A stretch of 64,000 nt of DNA from Armatimonadota bacterium (GTDB lineage: Bacteria; Armatimonadota; JADLDR01). The DNA lies in the NCBI GenBank assembly GCA_020846535.1, contig JADLDR010000018.1:1-64000 (forward strand), in the 5' to 3' direction. Made by a program: the position numbers and the translations under genes. Each line of letters opens with the position of its first letter. Position 1 is the first letter of the stretch. The notes beneath the pieces are model-generated. The model was not told where the DNA came from. It worked only from the letters and a program-made list of their open reading frames with translations, and searched no databases. This document shows, piece by piece, positions 1 to 9,638 of this stretch.

Positions 1-78
1 AATTCGAGGGGATGAAGGAAATTCCTTCCGATGAGGCTGTTCGGGAGAGAAGATAAAAGCGAGATGGCAGGGGCGACA

Positions 79-423
79 TCATTTGCCCTTGTGCGGCGCA
101 ACGTATTTGATGACCTCGACATCGTGGAGGGTGATCAGGCCCTCCTGCACCATTTCGTCGAGCAGGGGGAGGAAGGCGTTGATGCGGTCCGCAATATCGA
201 CGATTTCCACGATGACCGGCAGGTCTTCGGACAGGCGAAGGAGGTTGGCTGTGTGGATGCGGCTGTGCGCCCCGAAGCCTTCGAAGCCTTTGATAACGGT
301 GGCTCCGGCCATGCCCTCCTGTCTGGCCCGGAAAACGATGGCCGTATGGAGGGGCTGCCCGTGCCACTGATCGCTTTCCCCGATGTATATCCGCAGCGCT
401 TTGGCCGCTCCTGTGATTTTCAT
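79..423 (-). CDS. DUF190 family protein
   Basis: ORF 79..468; internal start MKITGAAKALRIYIGESDQWHGQPL gives ATGA-type overlap with crcB; DUF190-like sequence and typical crcB neighbour. Confidence 0.8.
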   Translation of the reverse strand: MKITGAAKALRIYIGESDQWHGQPLHTAIVFRARQEGMAGATVIKGFEGFGAHSRIHTANLLRLSEDLPVIVEIVDIADRINAFLPLLDEMVQEGLITLHDVEVIKYVAPHKGK

Positions 424-809
424 GACAGCCCTTTCGTGATCCAGCGACCGGCCGCCAGGCCCAGCCATACCGCGGCCAACCCGAAGAAGAGGCTCCCGGC
501 CATATTCGCCAGGGCATACAGGCCGCTTCTCTGGCCGAGGAGTTGGAGGGTTTCATACTCGAAGGTGGAAAAGGTGGTGTAGCCTCCCAGGAAGCCGATA
601 GCCACGCCCCACCGCCACCGGGGATGCCAGGGGAAATACAGGCTGAGCGCCATGAAGAAGCCCAGTAAAAAGGAGCCGCTGACATTGACCACAAACGTAT
701 GGTAGGGAAGCGAGGACCGGAACCGTTCCGCCAGCCAGCCCCCTGCCCAATAGCGCGCATTCGATCCCAGAAAGCCCCCGATGCCTACATAGAGGATTTT
801 TTCCCACAA
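420..809 (-). CDS. crcB: Fluoride channel CrcB/Fluc
   Basis: GGFLGSNARYW, NVSGSFLLGFF, GFLGGYTTFSTFEYE motifs. Confidence 0.93.
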   Translation of the reverse strand: MWEKILYVGIGGFLGSNARYWAGGWLAERFRSSLPYHTFVVNVSGSFLLGFFMALSLYFPWHPRWRWGVAIGFLGGYTTFSTFEYETLQLLGQRSGLYALANMAGSLFFGLAAVWLGLAAGRWITKGLS

Positions 810-838
810 GGCGCGATCTCCTGCTGTCTACTATCCTA

Positions 839-867
839 TATATACGATATAAGCCCCGTTTTGTCAA
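839..867 (-). promoter_or_regulatory. Sigma70-like promoter for crcB-DUF190
   Basis: Minus strand TTGACA (862-867), 17-nt spacer, TATATA (839-844). Confidence 0.7.
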
Positions 868-981
868 GGCGGCCAGCAGAGGCAGGAGGAGTTTTGGGCT
901 TCCTCCCGAATGGTTGGATGGTCTGGAGCTTGAAAGCATTTATTGCGTTTCGGCTCAAATAAAAGCGCAAGGGAGGCATTG

Positions 982-2055
982 ATGCCTGTTCGGATCGGAA
1001 CGATTGGCGTGGGAATTTTCGGGATCAACCATTTGAGGGCTTTCCGCCAGATGGAATACGCCGGGAAGTCGGAGCTGGTCTGCTGCGCCGCCGCCACGGA
1101 GACGCGGCTGAAACAGCGGGCCGAAGAGTTCGGCATCCGGGGCTACACGGACTACCGGGAAATGCTGTCAAAGGAAAAGCTGGACGCTGTCAGCATCTGC
1201 ACCCCGGATCACCTGCACCGCCAGATGGCGCTGGACGCTTTCGCCGCCGGGCTGCATGTGCTGGTGGAAAAGCCGCTCGATACCTCGGTGGAGGGCTGCC
1301 TGGAGATTATCGAGGCAGGCCGCAAGGCCGGGAAATTCCTGCAAGTCGATTTTCATAAACGCTACGATCCCTACCACCAGGAGGCCGCCCGGCTGGCGCG
1401 GCTGGGCGAGTTTGGGCGGCTTCAGTATGGATATGTCCATATGGAAGACAAGCTGGAGGTTCCTCGGGACTGGTTTCCAGGGTGGGCCGCGCAGAGTTCC
1501 CCGGCTTGGTTTCTGGGAGTGCATTTCTACGACCTGGTGCGCTGGATCATGCGAAGCAACGCGGTTCAGGTCTATGCGACCGGCAAGAAGGGGAAATTGA
1601 CCTCGATGGGCATCGACACCTGTGATTCCATTCAGGCCAAATTCGAGTTCGAGAACGGGGTTAGCGTTTCGTTCGACACCTCATGGATACTTCCCGATGC
1701 TTTTGAAGCGGTGGTCAACCAGACGCTGAGGCTGGTGGGAACTGAAGGGATACTGGAGGTGGACAGCCAGTACCGCGGGGCGCGCATCTCCTCCTCCGCC
1801 GGCGGAACGCGCACCCTGAACATGGGCTACCTGCGAGAGACGGTAGACCCTTACGGGAGAACGATCTACCTGGGCTACGGCGTCGAAAGCATCGCGAATT
1901 TTGTAGAAAACCTGCTCTATCTGGAAAAAGGCGTCAGCCTGGAAGCCCTGGAGGGTCTTTATCCGGGCGGCCTCGACGGACTGGAGGCCACCCGGATGGC
2001 TTCGGCTGTGCATGAAAGCATCGAAAAAGGCGTGATCGTTCCGATTCGCCGGTAG
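982..2055 (+). CDS. Gfo/Idh/MocA family oxidoreductase
   Basis: IGTIGVGIFGINHLRAF N-terminal Rossmann fold, VLVEKPLDTSVEG; ATG at 982 preceded by GGGAGG. Confidence 0.88.
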   Translation: MPVRIGTIGVGIFGINHLRAFRQMEYAGKSELVCCAAATETRLKQRAEEFGIRGYTDYREMLSKEKLDAVSICTPDHLHRQMALDAFAAGLHVLVEKPLDTSVEGCLEIIEAGRKAGKFLQVDFHKRYDPYHQEAARLARLGEFGRLQYGYVHMEDKLEVPRDWFPGWAAQSSPAWFLGVHFYDLVRWIMRSNAVQVYATGKKGKLTSMGIDTCDSIQAKFEFENGVSVSFDTSWILPDAFEAVVNQTLRLVGTEGILEVDSQYRGARISSSAGGTRTLNMGYLRETVDPYGRTIYLGYGVESIANFVENLLYLEKGVSLEALEGLYPGGLDGLEATRMASAVHESIEKGVIVPIRR

Positions 2056-2065
2056 GTCAATAGAA

Positions 2066-2093
2066 AGAGCCGGAGAGTTGCGTCTCCGGCTCT
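2066..2093. terminator. Hairpin between convergent genes
   Basis: AGAGCCGGAGA / TCTCCGGCTCT, 11 bp perfect, 6-nt loop. Confidence 0.65.
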
Positions 2094-2098
2094 CCCGT

Positions 2099-2704
2099 CT
2101 ACATCCGGTTTTGCTGCATTTCGTTCTGGATGGATCGGATATTGTTTTCGGCCACGGGGTCTTTGAATTTCTGCCGGATGGTTTGCCAGGTGGCGATGGA
2201 TTTATCGTACATTTTCAGCTTGCGGTAGGTGTGAGCCAGTTGCTTCCAGGTAAGGACATCGGCTGTGGGGAATTTGACTGCCTTCTGGAGATAGGGCAGG
2301 GCCTCGCCGAAGCGGTTGTTGATCGTATAGAAACGGGCGACCTCAAAATACATATCGGGGCTTTTGGGGTTGGCGGCCAGGCCCTGCTTGTAGATTGCCA
2401 GGGCTTCGTTTTTGCGTCCCAGGCTGTCCAGGAGGTAGCCAGCATCCCCGTAGGCTTCCTCGAATGTCGGCTCGGATTTCATCATCACCTTGCAGATGCG
2501 GATGGAATCGTTCCACCGTCCCTTGTGGAAACAGTAGTCGCTGCGCGCCCACAACGCATCCCCGGTCTTCTCATGAAGGTAGGACACCGTTTTGAGGGAG
2601 GAGGCGGGCGACGCCGCCTTTTGCTTTTGAACCGGCGCGGCGATAGCGAAGGCGGTCAGGCAGCAGACAGAGAGCGAACTTCCCAGGATGCGGCCCCAGT
2701 GCAT
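2099..2704 (-). CDS. Secreted TPR-repeat protein
   Basis: MHWGRILGSSLSVCCLTAFAIAAP signal-like N-terminus then TPR-like helices; upstream part of ORF 2099..3499 is out-of-frame artefact over the next gene. Confidence 0.75.
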   Translation of the reverse strand: MHWGRILGSSLSVCCLTAFAIAAPVQKQKAASPASSLKTVSYLHEKTGDALWARSDYCFHKGRWNDSIRICKVMMKSEPTFEEAYGDAGYLLDSLGRKNEALAIYKQGLAANPKSPDMYFEVARFYTINNRFGEALPYLQKAVKFPTADVLTWKQLAHTYRKLKMYDKSIATWQTIRQKFKDPVAENNIRSIQNEMQQNRM

Positions 2705-2763
2705 GGCGTTTTCTCCTTTAGATTGAGCGATTGGTGTTAGTGTAGCACAATGCGGCCTGCCTG

Positions 2764-3612
2764 TCAAGGATGGTTGAAATAAAGAATCAGGGCAGATACC
2801 GCAATCCACAGCAGAATATTGATCTGCAAGGGCCGGTCCTCCAGCAGCGCCGCCTCCGGGCTGCCCCCCATGCTTTTCCGGTGCATCAGATAGAGGTAGC
2901 GGAAAAGCCCGTACATGACGAAGGGGGTGGTCGCCATCAGAAGCGGGTGCTGGCTGGCCGTCTCCGAATTGAAGGTATAGAGCGCATACGAAACGATGGT
3001 CGCCGCCGTAATGGCGGAAAGCATTTGATCGATCCAGGCCAGGCTGTATTCCTCCAGGATCCTGCGGTGGCCGGCCGCATCCTCCGACAGCAGCACGATC
3101 TCCTGCCGCCGCTTCGCCAGCCCCAGGAAGAGCGCCAGCAGGGTCGTGCAGAGCAGGAGCCAGGCCGAGATTTTGACCGAGATCATCACCGCCCCGGCGA
3201 TAGCCCGCAGCACGAACCCGAAGGCGATCACGAAGACATCCACCAGCACGACATGCTTGAGCCACAGGGTGTAGGCCAGACTCAGAAGGGCGTAGGCGAG
3301 GGCGATCAGGCCGGGCAGCGCGCCCATTGCAAAGCATCCGGCCAGCGCCGCCGCCCCTATGGTCGCCGCGCCGAACCAGGCTGTTCCGACCGGCAGCGTT
3401 TCGGCGGCCACCGGGCGGAGCCGTTTGAGAGGATGAAGCCGATCCCGAGGAGCGTCCAGGATGTCGTTGACGATATAGAGCGCCCCGGAGAGGAGGCAAA
3501 AGCAGGCAAACCCGGCGATGCTCCGAACCAGGAGGGGCGCGTTCAGGATATTACCGGTGAAGACCAGCCCGGCAAAGAGAAGCAGGTTTTTGCTCCACTG
3601 CCGGGGCCGCAT
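2764..3612 (-). CDS. UbiA-family prenyltransferase, decaprenyl-phosphate phosphoribosyltransferase-like
   Basis: MRPRQWSKNLLLFAGLVF, NDILDAPRDRLHPLKRLRP motifs, multiple TM segments. Confidence 0.8.
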   Translation of the reverse strand: MRPRQWSKNLLLFAGLVFTGNILNAPLLVRSIAGFACFCLLSGALYIVNDILDAPRDRLHPLKRLRPVAAETLPVGTAWFGAATIGAAALAGCFAMGALPGLIALAYALLSLAYTLWLKHVVLVDVFVIAFGFVLRAIAGAVMISVKISAWLLLCTTLLALFLGLAKRRQEIVLLSEDAAGHRRILEEYSLAWIDQMLSAITAATIVSYALYTFNSETASQHPLLMATTPFVMYGLFRYLYLMHRKSMGGSPEAALLEDRPLQINILLWIAVSALILYFNHP

Positions 3613-3668
3613 CGCTGCCAGCAGGCTTGCCCAGACCGGCAGCGCCCTTGAATTTGTAAGGTTTCCTT

Positions 3669-4583
3669 TTACGACGGGCGCTCCTTGCCTCTCTCCAGGC
3701 CTTCCAGTTTGGCCTTCAGGCGAGCCATCTCTTTCTCCGCCGCTTCCGCCCGCAGGCGTTCCTGCTCCGCCTGCTGCCGGGCCTGTTCTGTCTGCTGCTG
3801 GGCTTGCTCCGCCCGTTTTTGAGCTTGCTCTGCCTGCTGCCGGGCCTGCTCCGCCTGTTCCTGGGCTTCCATCGCCTGCTTTTGAGCTTGATCCGCTTGC
3901 GCCGCTGCCCGGCGGGCTTCCTGGCGGGCCGCTTCGATGTGTTCTTCGGCTTCCTTTGCTCTCCGCCGTTCGGCTTCCAGGATTTCGGAGGCGTTGACCA
4001 GGCCGGGAACGCTCTGGCCGCTTTGCGGGTCGATCACGTGCAGCACCCGGGCGATAGGACGGAAGACGACGCCGAGCTCCTCGCTGGAAATGGTTCCATC
4101 TTCGGTCAGGGAGATCAACTCATAGATGCCGTCTTTCAGGCGGAAGCCCTGAAGGGGCTGCTCCAAATAATCACCCAGAGGGTCGTAGAGAAAGTATTCC
4201 TTCACTCCCAGCCGGGCATAAAGGAAGCTCTTGGAAATCAAATCCTCGATGCAGGTCGATTTGCTCGTCACCTCGATAATCACGCAGGGGGCGACCTTTT
4301 CCTCCCACAGTTTGTAGATACGCCGCACGCGCCTGTCAGCGCCCTTGACCACCATCACATCAGGCGCTTTGCGCGAGGAAGGCTTGCCTTCTTCGTAATA
4401 AAGGAACATATCGGCAATCACATAAATATCCGGCACGTCCTTGAAATAATAGCGCAGTGCGCCAAAGAGGTGCAAAATGGTCACCACATGCAGTTCCGTC
4501 TCTCCCATTGGCTCACCGTCCGTTTCGGGATAGATGATTTCAGGCGCTTCGGGTTCTTCGGTTTTTTTAGCTTGTCTTGTCAT
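3669..4583 (-). CDS. Uma2-family (DUF820) protein with long C-terminal coiled coil
   Basis: APDVMVVKG, VIIEVTSKST, KEYFLYDP motifs; C-terminal QAEQARQ heptads. Confidence 0.8.
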   Translation of the reverse strand: MTRQAKKTEEPEAPEIIYPETDGEPMGETELHVVTILHLFGALRYYFKDVPDIYVIADMFLYYEEGKPSSRKAPDVMVVKGADRRVRRIYKLWEEKVAPCVIIEVTSKSTCIEDLISKSFLYARLGVKEYFLYDPLGDYLEQPLQGFRLKDGIYELISLTEDGTISSEELGVVFRPIARVLHVIDPQSGQSVPGLVNASEILEAERRRAKEAEEHIEAARQEARRAAAQADQAQKQAMEAQEQAEQARQQAEQAQKRAEQAQQQTEQARQQAEQERLRAEAAEKEMARLKAKLEGLERGKERPS

Positions 4584-4674
4584 CGCTATACTCCATCACG
4601 CGCGTTCCCGATCCTTTATATACGGCATTCTTCACCGGAGCCGTTTTTTCCTGCTGGCAGCGGAAATAGGCTCG

Positions 4675-4703
4675 TTGACAGCAAATCAAAAAGAGTGTAG
4701 GAT
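4675..4703 (+). promoter_or_regulatory. Putative sigma70-like promoter for ftcD
   Basis: TTGACA, 17-nt spacer, TAGGAT. Confidence 0.5.
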
Positions 4704-4741
4704 AATTTGGCATCATTTCAAGGTTAAGGAGAGGAAAGCGT

Positions 4742-5632
4742 TTGAAGCGTATCGTGGAATCGATTCCGAATTTTTCGGAGGGGCGCGACCCGGATGTCCT
4801 GGAGGCCCTTCGCCGGGCGTTCCGGAGCGTGGAGGGCGTCGCCCTGGCAGACGACAGCGCCGACCCGGACCACCACAGGTCGGTCTACACCATCCTGGGC
4901 GAGCCGGAGGCCGTGCTGGAGGCGCTCTGCAAAGCGGTCCGGGTGGGCGTCGAGAGGATCGATTTGAACCACCATCAGGGAAGCCACCCGCGAATCGGGG
5001 CGGTGGACGTGATTCCTTTCGTGCCGCTGCAAGGCGTGGGCCTCGAAGAGTGCGTCGCCCTGGCGCACCGGCTGGGAGAATGGATGGGGGGGGAACTTCA
5101 GGTTCCGGTTTATTATTACGAGGAGGCCGCCCTTGTTCCGGAGCGGCGCAATCTGGCCGATGTGCGGCGCGGCGGTTTCGAGGCGATCCGGGACAACATG
5201 TTGGCCGACGTGCGCCAGCCGGACGCCGGGCCAGGCCGGGCGCACCCTTCGGCGGGAGCCGCCTGCATCGGTGCGCGGGGGCCCCTGATCGCCTTCAATA
5301 TAAATCTGACCACGAATAATCCGGAAATCGCCCGCGCCATCGCGACCCGGGTGCGCGAAAAAGGGGGCGGCCTGAAGGGTTTGAAAGCTATCGGGGTCGA
5401 CCTGAAGGCCAAAGGATCGGCCCAGGTTTCCATGAACATCACTCTGCCCCGAGAAACCTCGCTCTACCGGGTATTCGAGCTGGTGCGCCTGGAGGCGGCC
5501 CGCTACGGGGTGGATGTCGCCGAATCCGAACTGATCGGGGCGGTTTCCCAGGAATTCCTCCTGGAAACCGTCCGCTACTACCTGCGCTGCCACGATTTGA
5601 AGGAGTCGCAGGTGCTGGAGAACTGGTTCTGA
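4742..5632 (+). CDS. ftcD: Glutamate formimidoyltransferase
   Basis: RIVESIPNFSEGRDPDVLEALRRAF, ADPDHHRSVYT; TTG start with AGGAGAGG upstream. Confidence 0.9.
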   Translation: MKRIVESIPNFSEGRDPDVLEALRRAFRSVEGVALADDSADPDHHRSVYTILGEPEAVLEALCKAVRVGVERIDLNHHQGSHPRIGAVDVIPFVPLQGVGLEECVALAHRLGEWMGGELQVPVYYYEEAALVPERRNLADVRRGGFEAIRDNMLADVRQPDAGPGRAHPSAGAACIGARGPLIAFNINLTTNNPEIARAIATRVREKGGGLKGLKAIGVDLKAKGSAQVSMNITLPRETSLYRVFELVRLEAARYGVDVAESELIGAVSQEFLLETVRYYLRCHDLKESQVLENWF

Positions 5633-5636
5633 AACT

Positions 5637-6848
5637 TTACCACAGATCCAATTGCCCGTCTTCCGGCTGGGAGAGGGCGCGACCGTATTTGCCGCCGCCT
5701 CCGGCATGGATATGAAGCTGTCCGTCCCGTGCGAGAACGATATTGGCCGCCACCTTGGGGCCGACCGTGTGGCTGAGTTCCTCGAAGGCGGCCTGATGCA
5801 GCACGTTCATCTCGCTGCCGAAGCGGTTGATGAGGCGCAGAAGCGCCACCGCGCCGCAGCCGGGAACGAACTGGAGGGGAACCTGGTGGCGGTAGGGCGG
5901 TCGTCTTTCCGGGTGGCGGGGCGCTTCCCAGTCCTGGATGCGGGCGATCCTGTCCAGGACGCCGCGGGTGACTTTGACAGAGCCGCATCGCTCGCAGATT
6001 TCGACCGGCGGCTCGTTTCGGGCGATATGGCCGCAGTCCTCGCAGCAGGTGCGGTGATATTTACCGAGTTTGGGGTCCAGGCCGTAGTTGGCGGCGATAT
6101 AGCATCCTTCCTCCCGCCGCATGGCCTTGAGGCACTCCTTGAAGGTCGCCTCTTCGAGCATCAGGGCGTTGTATTCCCTGCCGATCTTGGGCAGGGAATG
6201 AGCGTCCGAGTTGGTCAGGAAGGCGAAACGGCTCAGTTCCCCGATGCGGTCGGCCAGGTCGGTATCGGCGCTCAGGCCCAACTCGATGGCAGGGATGGCG
6301 GCCAGAGCCACTTCCGGGAATATCCGGGCCAGCCGGTCGGCGCAGCTGCCGTAAACCGATTTGTGCGGCGTGAAGGCATGGGCCGGGATCAGAACGCCTT
6401 CCAGGGCATGGACGATATTGAAGAGACTGCGGGCGGGCAGCCGGGAGGACTGCGAGGAGAGGCCGATATTGGTGATGTATTCGGACATCTGCCTGCTGAA
6501 GGCCGCTGTCGCCTCTACGGTGGGAAAATAGCAGAGCTGGTGGGAGATGCCGCCCTCCGGCTCAACGGTCTCGATCTCCGCCCCGCATATGACGGTCACG
6601 CTGTCGCGGTAGCGGAGTCCGCCCTGCGGCCGCTCTTCCATCTCGCCGTTCGCCATCATGGCCTGGATATCCTGGAGTACCCAGGGGGAGGCGCAGTCGA
6701 TGACCCCGACGATATCGATCCCCTTGCGCTCCAGGCATTCGCGGGCGATGTTGGCGAAGGTCAGGTCGTGTGAGGCCGTGATTTTGACGGCCCGGTTATT
6801 GCCGGCTTTGCCGATATGCACGTGCAGGTCGGTATAGAATAGGCGCAT
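5637..6848 (-). CDS. PHP-domain endonuclease Q family protein
   Basis: YTDLHVHIGKA, GIDIVGVIDCASP, FLTNSDAHS, zinc-ribbon CEDCGH...CERCG. Confidence 0.85.
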   Translation of the reverse strand: MRLFYTDLHVHIGKAGNNRAVKITASHDLTFANIARECLERKGIDIVGVIDCASPWVLQDIQAMMANGEMEERPQGGLRYRDSVTVICGAEIETVEPEGGISHQLCYFPTVEATAAFSRQMSEYITNIGLSSQSSRLPARSLFNIVHALEGVLIPAHAFTPHKSVYGSCADRLARIFPEVALAAIPAIELGLSADTDLADRIGELSRFAFLTNSDAHSLPKIGREYNALMLEEATFKECLKAMRREEGCYIAANYGLDPKLGKYHRTCCEDCGHIARNEPPVEICERCGSVKVTRGVLDRIARIQDWEAPRHPERRPPYRHQVPLQFVPGCGAVALLRLINRFGSEMNVLHQAAFEELSHTVGPKVAANIVLARDGQLHIHAGGGGKYGRALSQPEDGQLDLW

Positions 6849-6901
6849 CGAATCTCCAGGAGGGGCAGGAAAGGCTGCCGTCCGGAAAGAATTTCATCGA
6901 C

Positions 6902-7342
6902 GTGGAACGCAACTTCCGAAATACATTGGGGCGGTGGACGGTTGCCGGTGTCAGGAACGGCCTGATCACGGCCTGGGAACTGGGCCGCGTGATGGTTCCT
7001 ATCTATATCGCGGTGGCCGTCCTGAAGCATACCCCGGTCGTGCCGTGGCTCTCCAAGATGCTCAGCCCGGCCATGGGATGGTTCGGGTTGCCGGGCCGGG
7101 CCGCGATTGCGCTGGTGGTGGGCAATGTGATCAATCTCTACGCCGGCATCGGGGCGATGGTTCCGCTCCAGCTCGACAGGCATGAGGTGACCGTGCTGGG
7201 GCTGATGCTCGGGATCTCCCACAGCCTGCCCATCGAAACCGCCGTGCTGCGGAAAATGGGCATTCCCATCTTCTTCGGGACGGGGCTTCGACTGGGGGCC
7301 GCCGTGGTGGCCGGGCTGCTGGCCCACATGATCGGAACGTGA
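6902..7342 (+). CDS. Nucleoside-recognition (Gate) domain membrane protein
   Basis: Hydrophobic protein with WELGRVMVPIYIAVAVLK and GISHSLPIETAVL typical of this family. Confidence 0.7.
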   Translation: MERNFRNTLGRWTVAGVRNGLITAWELGRVMVPIYIAVAVLKHTPVVPWLSKMLSPAMGWFGLPGRAAIALVVGNVINLYAGIGAMVPLQLDRHEVTVLGLMLGISHSLPIETAVLRKMGIPIFFGTGLRLGAAVVAGLLAHMIGT

Positions 7343-8230
7343 TTATTCAATCTTTTTCAGCAGGTCGCCCACAGTCTCCACCCCTTCTAGGAGAGAGTCG
7401 GACTCTCGCTCGGTGATGGCGGGCAGTTCGGCAAGGCGAGACTGCTCCTCCTGCCCGGAAGCGTCCGGAACCGCCGGAAGAAGGCGGGCTATGCGCCTGC
7501 GGGCCTCCTCCTGGATCGCCCCCGGGGCCGTCGCGGAAACCTGCCGGTAGGCGGAGTGAGCACGGCGGTGGTCGCCTGCCGCCTCCAGCACCATCCCCAG
7601 CCACCAGAAGATCTGGACATCGAAGCTGGAGCCGGAGAGCGCCCGCTCGAATGAACGGGCCGCCCGGAAGCACGCCTCCTGGAAACGCTCGAAATCGCGT
7701 ACCCGAAAGAGGTTCTGTTCCGGGTCGTAGTCGGCGCACTCCTCCAGAGCCGCGGCGTAGACATTATAACCCAGGGCGAACTGGACGATGGATTCATGGC
7801 AGCCGAGTGAATGGGCCGCCTCCAGGTCTTCGATCACCTGTTCGGTCTCGTTGATCTGGTAATGGCACTCGGCCCGCATCAGCCGCAGGGGGATCAGCCG
7901 GTCCACCTGCGCTTCGCCGGCAACGTCCATTCGCTCCAGGAGCCGTTTCACGGCGGCCATGCGGCGCGTCAGTACCGGAACCGCCTCGGTCAGCCGTTCA
8001 TCGAAGTTTTCGTCGGATATCTGCCGCCTTTCCAATCCCTCATGATAATGGATCTGTGATTCCAGAAAATCGTTGAACAGGCGGCTCAAGGCTTCGTGCG
8101 GGTCTTTCAGAGCGATGATCCGCCGGTGGATGACCCGATAGAAATCCCGACAGAAGTGCGAGTGGGTCGGATACCCTTTCAAACGCTCCAGGCGTTCGTA
8201 CGAACCGATATCTTCCAAATGCCAATCCAT
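7343..8230 (-). CDS. Conserved hypothetical, TPR-like helical protein
   Basis: Long ORF, helical repeats; no recognised domain signature. Confidence 0.6.
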   Translation of the reverse strand: MDWHLEDIGSYERLERLKGYPTHSHFCRDFYRVIHRRIIALKDPHEALSRLFNDFLESQIHYHEGLERRQISDENFDERLTEAVPVLTRRMAAVKRLLERMDVAGEAQVDRLIPLRLMRAECHYQINETEQVIEDLEAAHSLGCHESIVQFALGYNVYAAALEECADYDPEQNLFRVRDFERFQEACFRAARSFERALSGSSFDVQIFWWLGMVLEAAGDHRRAHSAYRQVSATAPGAIQEEARRRIARLLPAVPDASGQEEQSRLAELPAITERESDSLLEGVETVGDLLKKIE

Positions 8231-8319
8231 GTACTGCCTCTTGATCTTGCCTCAGCGAAACCGCCCCCAGTAGCCCGTGGTTACATTTGCCGTTATCCTG
8301 CTTTTATCTGACAGACCTC

Positions 8320-8643
8320 TCAATTATCCTCGCGGACGATATCGTCGTCGGAGGTGTCCACATCGTCTAGGGGGATGTCCGGGTCTTCGGCGTCGAGGTC
8401 GACGCTTTCGTCGGATCCCTCGTCATCATGCTCGCCGAGGTCGACAGGGCGGAGGGTTTCGGCTTCGTCGGCGGCGTCGACAGGTGCTTTATCCGAAGGC
8501 GCGGCTGCGGGGGGATGGCCGGTGCGGCACTGCTCGCAAATAGCCTTGATGTTGGTGCGGGCCAGCCAGCCCGGAAAATTGTTCACAGGCCGACCGCATT
8601 TCGCGCAGACGACGATATTGGTATTCTCGTTGGTTTCTGGCAT
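8320..8643 (-). CDS. Small zinc-ribbon protein with acidic tail
   Basis: VVCAKCGRP...AICEQCRTG followed by D/E-rich C-terminus. Confidence 0.65.
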   Translation of the reverse strand: MPETNENTNIVVCAKCGRPVNNFPGWLARTNIKAICEQCRTGHPPAAAPSDKAPVDAADEAETLRPVDLGEHDDEGSDESVDLDAEDPDIPLDDVDTSDDDIVREDN

Positions 8644-8673
8644 ATCCTTTTGTCCTGAAATAAAGTGATCCGA

Positions 8674-9507
8674 TTACGGGGCTGAAATCTCTAACATGAC
8701 TGCTGCCGCCATGCGTCCAGTCGTGCGGTCGCGGCGGAAGCTGTAAAACCGCTCTCTCCGGCAAGCGGTGCAGTCGTGGCTGAGTTCTATCGAGCCTTCG
8801 GGAACTCCGGAGGCCACAAGGCATAATCGCGCCAGCCCCGGCAGATCGATTCGGTGTTTTTCTCTCTTTTGTGAAAGGGCTGTTTCTTCTGAGCCGATGC
8901 CGGCGTTGCCGATGGCCGTAACGACCTCCGGCCCGACCTCATAACAGCACGGCCCGATGGCAGGCCCCACTGCGGCCCGGCAGTCGGCCGGTTGCGTATG
9001 ATAATGCCGCCGCATGGCCGCCAGCGTATTCCGGATCACCCCGGAGGCCAGCCCCTTCCAGCCCGCATGGGCGACGGCGACGGCGGGCCGGCAGGGATCG
9101 AAGAGAAAGACCGGCACGCAATCGGCAAAGTAAAGGGTGAGCGGAACGCCCGGCGCATCGGTGAGAAGGGCGTCCACGCCAGGCAGGGCGGATGCCGCAT
9201 CAAAGGCCCCTCTGCCCCGCATTCCGGCATCCACCGGGCAGGGAATGTCGCCATGCACCTGTTCCGCCGCCACCATATGGGCCGGTTCCATCCCGGCGGC
9301 GGAGAGAAAGCGGCGGCGGTTTTCTACTACGTCTTCAGGGCGGTCTCCCACATGCAGTCCCATGTTGAGGCTGGCGTAGCGGCCCTGGCTGACGCCTCCG
9401 CGCCGGGTGCTGAAGGCCGCCTGGACAGGCCCGGCAGCGCAGAGCGAGGCCGGCCTGAGCATTGCGATATCGCTTTCGGGAAAGCCGGCAAACTCCTGCC
9501 AGGGCAT
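8674..9507 (-). CDS. pgeF: Peptidoglycan editing factor / laccase-domain protein (YfiH family)
   Basis: FSTRRGGVSQGRYASLNMGLHVGD, ADCVPVFLFDP, AHAGWKG motifs. Confidence 0.92.
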   Translation of the reverse strand: MPWQEFAGFPESDIAMLRPASLCAAGPVQAAFSTRRGGVSQGRYASLNMGLHVGDRPEDVVENRRRFLSAAGMEPAHMVAAEQVHGDIPCPVDAGMRGRGAFDAASALPGVDALLTDAPGVPLTLYFADCVPVFLFDPCRPAVAVAHAGWKGLASGVIRNTLAAMRRHYHTQPADCRAAVGPAIGPCCYEVGPEVVTAIGNAGIGSEETALSQKREKHRIDLPGLARLCLVASGVPEGSIELSHDCTACRRERFYSFRRDRTTGRMAAAVMLEISAP

Positions 9508-9562
9508 TGTGCCTCCGTAGGACGGGCACCCAGCCGCGCCCTTTGATCAGACCAAGCATAGG

Positions 9563-9597
9563 AAAACCGCATCCGGCAGCAAAAAAGCCGGATGCGG
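9563..9597 (-). terminator. Terminator downstream of ftsZ
   Basis: CCGCATCCGGC / GCCGGATGCGG 11-bp stem followed on minus strand by TTTT. Confidence 0.75.
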
Positions 9598-9638
9598 AAT
9601 CGAAACGGCGTGAAGGGAAAAGGGAGTCAGAATCCGGA

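Noticed and set aside
810-945. Fluoride riboswitch upstream of crcB
   Set aside because: The predicted promoter (839-867, minus strand) leaves a leader of only about 20 nt, and no crcB-motif consensus was seen.
2705-3499. N-terminal extension of the 466-aa ORF 2099..3499
   Set aside because: Overlaps the UbiA-family gene in another frame; a signal-peptide start at 2704 explains the real gene.
4534-5319. 261-aa plus-strand ORF overlapping ftcD
   Set aside because: Gly/Arg/Pro-rich out-of-frame reading of ftcD.
5652-6773. 373-aa plus-strand ORF
   Set aside because: Antisense to the endonuclease Q-like gene, no recognisable domain.
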